Positions 35,101-45,372 of a DNA stretch of 64,000 bases are shown piece by piece. Both the position numbers and the translations under genes were made by a program. The notes under the pieces are model-generated. The model was given only the letters and a program-made list of their open reading frames with translations. It searched no databases and had not been told where the DNA came from. This DNA comes from Beroe forskalii (lineage: Eukaryota; Ctenophora; Nuda; Beroida; Beroidae). The DNA lies in assembly GCA_011033025.1 (NCBI GenBank), contig WFMF01000438.1:67001-131000 (forward strand), read 5' to 3'. Numbering within the stretch: position 1 is the stretch's first letter; each line of letters starts with the position of its first letter.

Positions 35101-35619
35101 AGGCTAATGTTTAACCACCTATTAAAATATTCATGGGGATCCCTGGCAGATAAAGAAGAGAAAGGTAGACGAGGGTTAATGAGCCTAGCTGGTAATACGA
35201 TGAATAACCACCAGCCCTATACGACTCTCTGGGGGCGGCTATATTAGCACCCCAGGGTAGAAAGAGAGTAATGCAGGCCGGTTAGAATGATGGCATTATC
35301 AGGGTTTATCGTGGGCACTTGATTGCCAATAAAATCGCTGATATTGGTCACACTTTGAAGAGAGGTGTGTGTAATCGCTCTCTAAGCGGACATATCATCA
35401 TCATAAGCATTGTATTCGCCCCCACAATACCATGATCACGTGACTTTAACACTAGGTCACGTGACTTTGAAACTTTTGTGACTTTAACAAGGGGGTTTTG
35501 AATAAAAACTAGTCTCCCCTAGACCTTCTCTTCTAATTCCACCCCCTTAAATTCCATCATGGGCCCTTTGAGGTTGAGGGGGGGGGCTAAAAAGGAAAAA
35601 ATTAAAAAATTCGTTTTTT
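35101..35619. other. No recognised gene
   Basis: Contains a divergent CRE element at 35,288 (TGATGGCATTATCAGGGTTT with TTGAT at the expected offset) and two GGTCACGTGACTTT E-boxes near 35,430-35,470. Confidence 0.45.
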
Positions 35620-36256
35620 TGGTGAGGGTCAGCCAGATACTGCCGTAGATGGCTTTTGATGAGGTTCAGCCAAATACTGACGTAGATGGCTGTTAGCTGA
35701 GGTTCAGCCAGATACTGATGTAGATGGCTTTTGCTGAGGTTCAGCCAGATACTGACGAAGATGGCTTTTTGCTGAGGTTCAGCCACATACTGACGTAGAT
35801 GGCTTTTTGCTGAGGTTCAGCCAGATACTGAAGTAGATGGATGTTTGCTGGGTTCAGCCAGATACTGAAGCCGATGGTCACTTACTGAGGTTCAGCAATA
35901 CTGACGTAGATGGCTGTTTGCTGAGGTTCAGCCAAATACTGACGTAGATTGCTTTTTGCTGAGGTTCAGCCAGATACTGAAGTAGATGGATGTTTGCTCG
36001 GGTTCAGCCAGATACTGAAATATTTGACTTTTTGGTGAGAGCAGCCAGATACTGACATAGATGGCTGTTTGCTTGTTTGCTAAGGACAAGGTTCAGGCAA
36101 ATACTGACTTCGATGGCTATTTGCTAAGGTTCAGCCAGATACTGAAGTAAATGGCTGTTTGCTGAGTTTCAGCCAAATACTGACGTAGATGGCTGTTTGC
36201 TGAGGTTCATCCAGATACTGACGTAGATGGCTTACTGAGGTTCAGCCAGATAGTGA
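35620..36256. repeat. 38-bp minisatellite
   Basis: About 17 imperfect copies of a unit containing GAGGTTCAGCCAGATACTGA followed by CGTAGATGGCTTTTTGC. Units vary by small indels. The minus-strand open frame across part of it is a repeat artefact. Confidence 0.9.
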
Positions 36257-37720
36257 CTTTCTTTCACCTCTACTGAACTCTTTCTTTTTCTACCCCTTCC
36301 CTCTAAACTGTGTTGCTCAGGAATCCGGAGTCCTGGGTGGCCCAGCCTTGCAGTTTTAAGCTGTGAGGGGTACGTGGGCCGAAACCCCTCCGTTTCCCTT
36401 TGTCACCTGCTGATGGGACACCTACATCGCAGATGGCAGGGAGACCTTACAACTGTAGGGTAACCGCTGATGATTCACAGTTTAGTCTCATCCGCTTCTC
36501 ATGTCAATCCTTGAATTAGAAAATCGATATGCAGTATTTTGTTATGTTTGTAGTATACCCATACACCTCTATAGATAAGACATTGGATTAGATGGCTATT
36601 TGCTCGGGTTCAAAAACTGTTCCCAGCTTACCATTGTTGCATTAATGCAACAATGGACCTTGAAAATAAAATTTCAATGTTAGAAATATAGTTGAATACG
36701 GTCCATATGCTTGATACATTGTTGAAAGGGAAGTTTTTATGGTAAACATGAATTTATGATGAGTGTGCCAGTGTTGCGAAAGGTAACATTGATTTAAATT
36801 GGATACTGTTGAACAAGATAACTTGAGATAGCATCATTTTCAATCAGTTTGACAGGATAAAACCCAAAAGAAAACACATTAAAACAGGAAATTCTTCCGG
36901 TTGCAAAATGCAACATGCCAGTGTTGCGTTTTTGCAACAGCTTGTTTTACTATGTTCCCGAAGGAGTACGTGAATGGGACTTTTACCAATCTTAATTGTG
37001 TGGCCCAAGGACAAAAATATGTAAAATTCATCAAAAAATACCAAAAACCTGAATTCTGGGCACTAATGGGTTAAATCTCTATCTTGAATATTTTAAAAAC
37101 TCAATAAAATATAAATGAGATGAAAATCCTCACAACATCTATGAAATAAAAAAACTGTTGCAATTTTGTCCCCAAACATTCCTCTAACCAGGGGCGTTGC
37201 AAGGAGCTACAGTTCCCCTAACCAGGGGCGTCGCGAGACGACACCCCTATTTCTCACTAAGCTTTTTTGCGTACGTGCGTGGCGTTACGCCGCGCCGCAA
37301 CTTGACAAGAAAGATGGGAAAACTAGATTTTGGGAAAATCCGCGTATTCATTGAAAATTCTTATTGTACTTGTGCAGACATTGAAATGTCGATTCTGATT
37401 GATACAGATTATTTACAAATTGAAAACTACACTCTGCATTCCCAAAGTAATGAAAATGAAATACAAATACAATTACAAGTAATCAAATACAAATACAGTT
37501 ACACTTACTGCTTACAGCACTTGCTCAGGATATATATATATCGATAAAAAGCTTCATGATTTTGAGACACTGATAGCATTCTAATTTGAAGGTTTTTAGC
37601 TGTCTCATATACTCACAAGTCACAAGATGCTCGAGTAGGCTCTGAGATTCAAAATAAATGAAATACAGAAAACAACGCCCGTATGGAGGTATTTCAAATT
37701 ACCCAGGGACTGATAAGCTA
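36257..37720. other. No recognised gene; small repeats
   Basis: Includes a perfect 26-bp palindrome at 36,631-36,656 (CCATTGTTGCATT and its complement). Two copies of CTAACCAGGGGCGT(T/C)GC lie at about 37,184 and 37,217 and resemble a transposon end. No coding exon is supported. Confidence 0.5.
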
Positions 37721-38336
37721 TTAAAGGACGAGTAAAGCGAAGAAATTTTGTTCAAATATCGTTCTGAGACGTTGTACACAGAATCTAGGGCAATTCTCTA
37801 ATCTAATCGTTAAAAAACGAAGATTCTACCACACCTACAAGACGAGATATTCCCTTCCATATATTTATCATACATAACATGCAGTTGATGTCGGAATTTG
37901 GTCCCCTTCCTATCCACGCGACCTTGCATGTTATGTATTTTGCATGTTATTAATCTTGCGTTTTGGTATAATTATCCATCCCATATGAGTGGTTAAACAC
38001 TGTTTGCTTCGTCTAGTGGAATTCTCAATTCTATGAGTCAATAATAAAAACCAACAAATCCATCTAATTAGTAATCGAGGCGTGAAAAAATCAATCAAAA
38101 CCGTCAAAAACAGTGGAATATATACTGTGTTTACATAGTGAACTCAGGGTGTAATTTGATACTGGGGACCATACTGCATCATATTTTGCGCCTAGAATTG
38201 CTCTTTGATTTAGCTATAGCGTGCGGTAGGAAGTGAATAGAAACATCGGACTTTGACTAAAGTGCTTTTAATTATGATACCTATCATAATATGAAATATT
38301 TTGTATACCTTAAATTTCGCTTTACTCGTCCTTTAA
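37721..38336. mobile_element. Kolobok/T2-type MITE
   Basis: 616 bp from TTAAAGGACGAGTAAAGCGA to the inverted TTCGCTTTACTCGTCCTTTA. The ends are TTAA followed by AGG, matching the TTAA target duplication and TTAAAGG start known for T2-type MITEs of the Kolobok superfamily. No ORF of note lies inside. Confidence 0.75.
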
Positions 38337-38783
38337 TAATAGGTTTTATTTTTAAATACAAGAGGCAACAACTATCAAAAAGTCATAAGAACACAGAACC
38401 TTTCCTCATTGCATATATGTCACATCATTCTTGATACTCCCAACCATGGCCCATCGAGCCTAATTTATTAGTAGGTAATGGTGATTCTTTGCTACAATTA
38501 TGCTACACTAGCAAAACCCGTGGCCTCCGGCCACCGTTCACCATTTTTCCCCTTCAGCAATTCGTACAGTACCATGTAGTTCTTATCAGTGATAACGTCA
38601 TATTTTATTCGGGTGTGCCTACTCCTCTATGTGATGTCTAACGTCTAGTGGTGTCAAACGTCACTGGTACTCTGGTATGAACATTCCGATCATCGCATGC
38701 TTGATTGGGTACTGAGTGGTGTCAGAAAAGTCTGTGGCTATATATAAGCCACCGGACAGACAGAAATTATAAACCGGACAGAC

Positions 38784-38789
<6 letters not shown>
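38337..38789. other. No recognised gene
   Basis: AT-rich flank before the retroelement array. TGGCCTCCGGCCA near 38,521 is a short palindrome. Confidence 0.4.

Positions 38790-38821
<32 letters not shown>
38786..38821. repeat. (TA)n microsatellite at the array edge
   Basis: About 17 TA units abut the middle of the gag-like ORF of the first array unit, so the unit is truncated exactly at the microsatellite. Confidence 0.85.
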
Positions 38822-38825
<4 letters not shown>

Positions 38826-38977
38826 GGGAAGCATTTCTCATCCGCAAGAGGGACGAGGACGTGACGAGCAAGGGGATTACTTGTCAAGAACCCCGCCCAC
38901 GCCTACCTGTAAAATGGAGAGAATGTAACCCTGTAAACGCGAATAATAGCGAAAATTGGCACCAGAAAACGAACTAA
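38822..38977 (+). pseudogene. gag-like ORF, C-terminal fragment (unit 0)
   Basis: Only the last 50 or so codons remain (KREAFLIRKRDEDVTSKG...SENWHQKTN). The (TA)n repeat replaces everything upstream. Confidence 0.8.
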
Positions 38978-39138
38978 TTACGTGATTTTGGTAGTTAATT
39001 TAACATAGACCGCGTAATTAAAATTATTGACAGATGAATAAAATATGCGTCTGATACGTACAATAGAATCTGGCGACCGATTAACACTTAAACTGACACT
39101 GCCGCGTATTAAAGTATTAAATTATCTTACTGGCAGAC

Positions 39139-39688
39139 CGAGAATTTTATTTTAGAAGAAATCCCGATTCATATTTTCACATTTTAATGGGGTGAATGAA
39201 GAGATTTCTAAGATAGTCGGTTTTTTCGTAATGATACGGATTTAATTTAATTCGTTTCGAACATGGCAAATAGGCTCATTTATCTTTAGCCAGCGTTATT
39301 AATACGTACTAAAATCATAGTACGAATTTGCTAATTAGTGAATGGACAATTTTCATTATGGCAGTTTTTGACTTTATAAAGGAGCATGATTGAAGATCAC
39401 GTGAAATTAGTTTTTGATATCAGCAACTTGTTACGTTGAGTGTTTGATAAGCCCCTGAACTTATGAAAAGACGGGCGAAAGATTTTACTTTACCAGCTCA
39501 ACCAGTCGTTTTACTTCAACTTTAATTTCACGTTTTGAATCATTGAAACTTGACGCTTGAACCACGCTAAAAGACGACAAAGCCAAAGATGACGTCATGC
39601 ACCATAATTCCGACAAAGTCTCTGTGAATTGATGATAGTGGATTTATGACACACCTAGAGCAATAATCGCATTGTTTTAGACCTAACC
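39139..39688 (+). repeat. Terminal direct repeat (LTR-like), array copy 1
   Basis: About 550 bp from CGAGAATTTTATTTTAG to GTTTTAGACCTAACC. The limits come from where the two repeats of the solo copy stop matching. The ends are not the canonical TG...CA. It contains TGACGTCA and CACGTG motifs that could serve a promoter. Confidence 0.7.
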
Positions 39689-39851
39689 TATATATTACCC
39701 CACGGTGTGCCAGTCGACTCAGCGAGAAGACAAACGGTGTACGTAACACTACGCCACTCATTAACCATTATACCACCAAGGGAGACCGTCGTATTTCCGC
39801 TGCTCAACACGAGACCTGTGTTTCAGAATTGTCTTGGACAAAGAAAGAACT

Positions 39852-40869
39852 ATGAAGACAAGAAAAGAAAACAAGGCAGAGGAAGTTAGCAGAAGCTCTT
39901 TGTCCGAACTCCAGAACTTGGCATTCAGGAACAAGGAGACTATTGTTGATCTAGCTACTCATCTCAGTAAAATAAACTCAAGATTAGAAGCTCTCGAGTT
40001 AAAGATTGGAGAACAAAGCCGTGAAAAACAATGTGTTGATGAGGGAGCTTCAATCCAATGCTACTGCCTTGAACAGAGGATTGATAAGATTGGGTCACTG
40101 ATGACGCAATTCATGACGTCACAAGAGAACCCAGCCCCACTCATGTCACGAGTCAAGCCCCCAAGGAAATATTGCCAGAGATAACACTCCAAGTGAGGGC
40201 GACCAGAGCGTCCTGACAAGACTACTGGCGCTGGAACAAAGATTCCAGAAAACAGACGAGGCCACTCTACAGAAGCAGAACGAGGCATCCAGAATTAAGA
40301 GTGCTAGGAAGTTCAAGTCAGAGAACGCGATACTCTGGTCAGACACGATGAACGCTCGCAAGAAGAGTTACTGGAAATTCCTACAGAACTCACGCAAGTC
40401 CCAACTCTATGAAGCTTGGATGGAAGAGCATCCGGACTACCTCCCTTTCAAGTACAGGCCTAGAATTAACTCCAGTGACTGCAACACGGCAGTAGAACTG
40501 AAAATTAATCAGGCCTCAAGGAAGTACAAAGAGGATGTTACCCTAATGAAGCAGTACATGGAACACCATCAAGCCAGAACACGAGAAATGGACGAGATAA
40601 TCAAGCAGCGAGCTGAAGATTTGGATCTTAACGAAGATGTTACAGACGACATCATGTCGATGTGGACAGAGGAAGCTACAAATAATCAGTCCATATCCGA
40701 ACAACTTTGGAAAAAACGGGAAGCATTTCTCATCCGCAAGAGGGACGAGGACGTGACGAGCAAGGGGATTACTTGTCAAGAACCCCGCCCACGCCTACCT
40801 GTAAAATGGAGAGAATGTAACCCTGTAAACGCGAATAATAGCGAAAATTGGCACCAGAAAACAAACTAA
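39852..40869 (+). pseudogene. gag-like protein, unit 1, frameshifted
   Basis: Starts MKTRKENKAEEVSRSSLSEL. Compared with the intact copy it lost two bases near 40,143, so the first frame stops at 40,184 while the rest remains open to 40,869. It is otherwise nearly identical to the other units, so the damage is recent. Confidence 0.8.
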
Positions 40870-41031
40870 TTACGTGATTTTGGTAGTTAATTTAACATAG
40901 ACCGCGTAATTAAAAATCATTGGCGGATGAATAAAATATGCGTCTGATACGTACAATAGAATCTGACGACCGATTAATACTTAAACTGACACTGCCGCGT
41001 ATTAAAGTATTAAATTATCTTACTGGCAGAC

Positions 41032-41582
41032 CGAGAATTTTATTTTAGAAGAAATCCCGATTCATATTTTCACATTTTAATGGGGTGAATGAAGAGATTT
41101 CTAAGATAGTCGGTTTTTTCGTAATGATACGGATTTAATTTAATTCGTTTCGAACATGGCAAATAGGCTCATTTATCTTTAGCCAGCGTTATTAATACGT
41201 ACTAAAATCATAGTACGAATTTGCTAATTAGTGAATGGACAATTTTCATTATGGCAGTTTTTTGACTTTATAAAGGAGCATGATTGAAGATCACGTGAAA
41301 TTAGTTTTTGATATCAGCAACTTGTTACGTTGAGTGTTTGATAAGCCCCTGAACTTATGAAAAGACGGGCGAAAGATTTTACTTTACCAGCTCAACCAGT
41401 CGTTTTACTTCAACTTTAATTTCACGTTTTGAATCATTGAAACTTGACGCTTGAACCACGCTAAAAGACGACAAAGCCAAAGATGACGTCATGCACCATA
41501 ATTCCGACAAAGTCTCTGTGAATTGATGATAGTGGATTTATGACACACCTAGAGCAATAATCGCATTGTTTTAGACCTAACC
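41032..41582 (+). repeat. Terminal direct repeat (LTR-like), array copy 2
   Basis: 551 bp, almost identical to 39,139-39,688 apart from single-base length changes in homopolymers. Confidence 0.7.
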
Positions 41583-41745
41583 TATATATTACCCCACGGT
41601 GTGCCAGTCGACTCAGCGAGAAGACAAACGGTGTACGTAACACTACGCCACTCATTAACCATTATACCACCAAGGGAGACCGTCGTATTTCCGCTGCTCA
41701 ACACGAGACCTGTGTTTCAGAATTGTCTTGGACAAAGAAAGAACT

Positions 41746-43792
41746 ATGAAGACAAGAAAAGAAAACAAGGCAGAGGAAGTTAGCAGAAGCTCTTTGTCCG
41801 AACTCCAGAACTTGGCATTCAGGAACAAGGAGACTATTGTTGATCTAGCTACTCATCTCAGTAAAATAAACTCAAGATTAGAAGCTCTCGAGTTAAAGAT
41901 TGGAGAACAAAGCCGTGAAAAACAATGTGTTGATGAGGGAGCTTCAATCCAATGCTACTGCCTTGAACAGAGGATTGATAAGATTGGGTCACTGATGACG
42001 CAATTCATGACGTCACAAGAGAACTCAGCCCCGCTCACATGTCACGAGTCAAGCCCCCAAGGAAATATTGCCAGAGATAACACTCCAAGTGAGGGCGACC
42101 AGAGCGTCCTGACAAGACTACTGGCGCTGGAACAAAGATTCCAGAAAACAGACGAGGCCACTCTACAGAAGCAGAGCGAGGCATCCAGAATTAAGAGTGC
42201 CAGGAAGTTCAAGTCAGAGAACGCAATACTCTGGTCAGACACGATGAACGCTCGCAAGAAGAGTTACTGGAAATTCCTACAGAACTCACGCAAGTCCCAA
42301 CTCTATGAAGCTTGGATGGAAGAGCATCCGGACTACCTCCCTTTCAAGTACAGGCCTAGAATTAACTCCAGTGACTGCAACACGGCAGTAGAACTGAAAA
42401 TTAATCAGGGTGTCTTTCATGAACGCAAATACTTGCACTTAACAAAAACTTAAGTAGAAATTTAAGTACGATTTTCCAATTGTCTTTCATGAAACTGAAG
42501 TTAAGTGCAACTTTTCACTTAACTTTTTGTATTTAAGTGCGACATGAAATATTTAAGTGCAACTTCTCCTCTTGCACTTAACCTGCACTCAACTCTGCGT
42601 GACACTCCATATATGGTGCGTTATGCTCGCGTGATGTAATGGACACCGCACTTAACTCCAGAAAAATACTTAAGCCGTACTTAACTTGTGGAGATTTAAG
42701 TAAAAAGTTAAGAGCGGTCTATACCGCTCTTAAACCGTACTTAACTTGCACTTAGGGAATCTGTGGATAAGACCCACCATATAACTGCCAATTGTGACCA
42801 GTTTTAAAATGCCATTTTGATATGACAATATCATTATTATCAATGAAGATGGAAGGCCACATGACACTTTCAATATCCATTCAGTAATTAACGTCTATTT
42901 CATCCGCATGGTATTATATGGTGAATGCTTCAAGTCATGAATGAGTCAATGACGCTATTTCTGGCCAGCTGTCCCAGTTTCAGGGCTTCTTTGTCACACG
43001 TATTTTCCTGATGTATGCGTGTGATGGGAACTTCATTTTCTTTCCTCTCCTTCACATCATCATCCACACTGCAATCAAGGTTCCGATCCCTACAGTATGT
43101 TTGGATAAGGAACGGCTACAGCAAGTAAACAATAATATCTCGATGAAAAGGTTAGAATTACGCATCATGTTTCCCGTTGAGATGTACATCCTATTTCCAA
43201 TACTCCGCTTCTCTGATTAGCTAGTGTTTCGGTCACATGACCTGCGTTACCTTGATCACGTGTAAGTTAAGTGCGGATGGTTGAAGGCGTTCATGAAAGA
43301 CAACTCTGTGCTTAAGTACGAGTCACCCCGGTAGGTTCTTGTTTCATGAAAGACAAAATTTCTCGCACTTAAGCTAAGTGCGTACTTAACTTTTGAACAC
43401 AAAAGTTAAGTAAAAGTTTCATGAAAGACACCCAGGCCTCAAGGAAGTACAAAGAGGATGTTACCCTAATGAAGCAGTACATGGAACACCATCAAGCCAG
43501 AACACGAGAAATGGACGAGATAATCAAGCAGCGAGCTGAAGATTTGGATCTTAACGAAGATGTTACGGACGAGATCATGTCGATGTGGACAGAGGAAGCT
43601 ACACATAATCAGTCCATATCCGAACAACTTTGGAAAAAACGGGAAGCATTTCTCATCCGCAAGAGGGACGAGGACGTGACGAGCAAGGGGATTACTTGTC
43701 AAGAACCCCGCCCACGCCTACCTGTAAAATGGAGAGAATGTAACCCTGTAAACGCGAATAATAGCGAAAATTGGCACCAGAAAACGAACTAA
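41746..43792 (+). pseudogene. gag-like protein, unit 2, split by a MITE
   Basis: Frame open from ATG 41,746 to 42,408, where a 1-kb MITE intervenes; the frame resumes after 43,435 and runs to the TAA at 43,790. No other disabling change is seen by eye. Confidence 0.85.
42409..43432. mobile_element. PIF/Harbinger-type MITE inside gag-like ORF
   Basis: 1,024 bp with inverted ends GGTGTCTTTCATGAA and TTCATGAAAGACACC and a 3-bp target duplication CAG (42,406-42,408 and 43,433-43,435). The sister units carry the uninterrupted site ATCAGGCCTC. A 3-bp CWG/TWA duplication with GG...CC ends is typical of PIF/Harbinger. Both subterminal regions are rich in CTTAAGT/ACTTAAC words. There is no transposase, so it is non-autonomous. 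Confidence 0.85.
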
Positions 43793-43954
43793 TTACGTGA
43801 TTTTGGTAGTTAATTTAACATAGACCGCGTAATTAAAAATTATTGACAGATGAATAAAATATGCGTCTGATACGTACAATAGAATCTGGCGACCGATTAA
43901 CACTTAAACTGACACTGCCGCGTATTAAAGTATTAAATTATCTTACTGGCAGAC

Positions 43955-44506
43955 CGAGAATTTTATTTTAGAAGAAATCCCGATTCATATTTTCACATTT
44001 TAATGGGGTGAATGAAGAGATTTCTAAGATAGTCGGTTTTTTCGTAATGATACGGATTTAATTTAATTCGTTTCGAACATGGCAAATAGGCTCATTTATC
44101 TTTAGCCAGCGTTATTAATACGTACTAAAATCATAGTACGAATTTGCTAATTAGTGAATGGACAATTTTCATTATGGCAGTTTTTTGACTTTATAAAGGA
44201 GCATGATTGAAGATCACGTGAAATTAGTTTTTGATATCAGCAACTTGTTACGTTGAGTGTTTGATAAGCCCCTGAACTTATGAAAAAGACGGGCGAAAGA
44301 TTTTACTTTACCAGCTCAACCAGTCGTTTTACTTCAACTTTAATTTCACGTTTTGAATCATTGAAACTTGACGCTTGAACCACGCTAAAAGACGACAAAG
44401 CCAAAGATGACGTCATGCACCATAATTCCGACAAAGTCTCTGTGAATTGATGATAGTGGATTTATGACACACCTAGAGCAATAATCGCATTGTTTTAGAC
44501 CTAACC
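43955..44506 (+). repeat. Terminal direct repeat (LTR-like), array copy 3
   Basis: 552 bp, same limits as the other copies. Confidence 0.7.
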
Positions 44507-44669
44507 TATATATTACCCCACGGTGTGCCAGTCGACTCAGCGAGAAGACAAACGGTGTACGTAACACTACGCCACTCATTAACCATTATACCACCAAGGG
44601 AGACCGTCGTATTTCCGCTGCTCAACACGAGACCTGTGTTTCAGAATTGTCTTGGACAAAGAAAGAACT

Positions 44670-45175
44670 ATGAAGACAAGAAAAGAAAACAAGGCAGAGG
44701 AAGTTAGCAGAAGCTCTTTGTCCGAACTCCAGAACTTGGCATTCAGGAACAAGGAGACTATTGTTGATCTAGCTACTCATCTCAGTAAAATAAACTCAAG
44801 ATTAGAAGCTCTCGAGTTAAAGATTGGAGAACAAAGCCGTGAAAAACAATGTGTTGATGAGGGAGCTTCAATCCAATGCTACTGCCTTGAACAGAGGATT
44901 GATAAGATTGGGTCACTGATGACGCAATTCATGACGTCACAAGAGAACCCAGCCCCACTCACATGTCACGAGTCAAGCCCCCAAGGAAATATTGCCAGAG
45001 ATAACACTCCAAGTGAGGGCGACCAGAGCGTCCTGACAAGACTACTGGCGCTGGAACAAAGATTCCAGAAAACAGACGAGGCCACTCTACAGAAGCAGAG
45101 CGAGGCATCCAGAATTAAGAGTGCCAGGAAGTTCAAGTCAGAGAACGCAATACTCTGGTCAGACACGATGAACGT
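44670..45175 (+). pseudogene. gag-like protein, unit 3, truncated
   Basis: Open from ATG 44,670 for about 169 codons and then cut after ...ILWSDTMN by a GATTGATC microsatellite that continues the frame as repeated LIDR residues. The C-terminal half is missing. Confidence 0.8.
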
Positions 45176-45269
45176 GATTGATCGATTGATTGATCGATTG
45201 ATTGATCGATTGATTGATCGATTGATTGATCGATTGATTGATCGATTGATTGATCGATTGATTGATCAT
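45176..45269. repeat. GATTGATCGATT microsatellite
   Basis: 12-bp unit repeated about eight times, at the broken end of array unit 3 and before retroelement copy B. Confidence 0.9.
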
Positions 45270-45372
45270 ATACGTATTTAGCTAATTGCATCGATTGAGT
45301 GATCGAAATAAAACCGATGTTCTTTAGCCTGCAAAGGTTTGCTAAACGCGTATATCCCTGTGCTAGTGTGCT

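Larger units (their letters stand above)
38822..45175 (+). mobile_element. Head-to-tail array of gag-like, terminal-repeat retroelement units
   Basis: A partial unit is followed by three more in the same orientation: ORF end / ~550-bp repeat / ORF / ~550-bp repeat / ORF (interrupted) / ~550-bp repeat / ORF (cut short). Undisturbed units recur every 1,894 bp. Sharing one terminal repeat between neighbours is what unequal recombination between the terminal repeats of an LTR-type element gives. A solo copy with a repeat at each end lies at 47,577-50,022. No reverse transcriptase, integrase or protease is found. The closest described concept is a gag-only terminal-repeat element (TR-GAG/LARD-like). 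Confidence 0.75.

Noticed and set aside
35547..35786. 79-codon minus ORF
   Set aside because: Produced by the 38-bp minisatellite.
39139..39688. Canonical LTR (TG...CA) with a clear priming site and polypurine tract
   Set aside because: The repeats are direct and terminal, but the ends are not TG/CA and neither a standard tRNA 3'-end priming site nor a polypurine tract is visible, so 'LTR-like' is used instead.
39567..39761. 64-codon minus ORFs recurring four times (MSGVVLRTPFVFSLSRLAHR)
   Set aside because: Repeated only because they lie in the terminal repeat and leader of the gag-like element; antisense, no domain.
39751..39785. A genuine tRNA gene on the minus strand
   Set aside because: Only the A-box half is tRNA-like; acceptor and T-arm do not pair.
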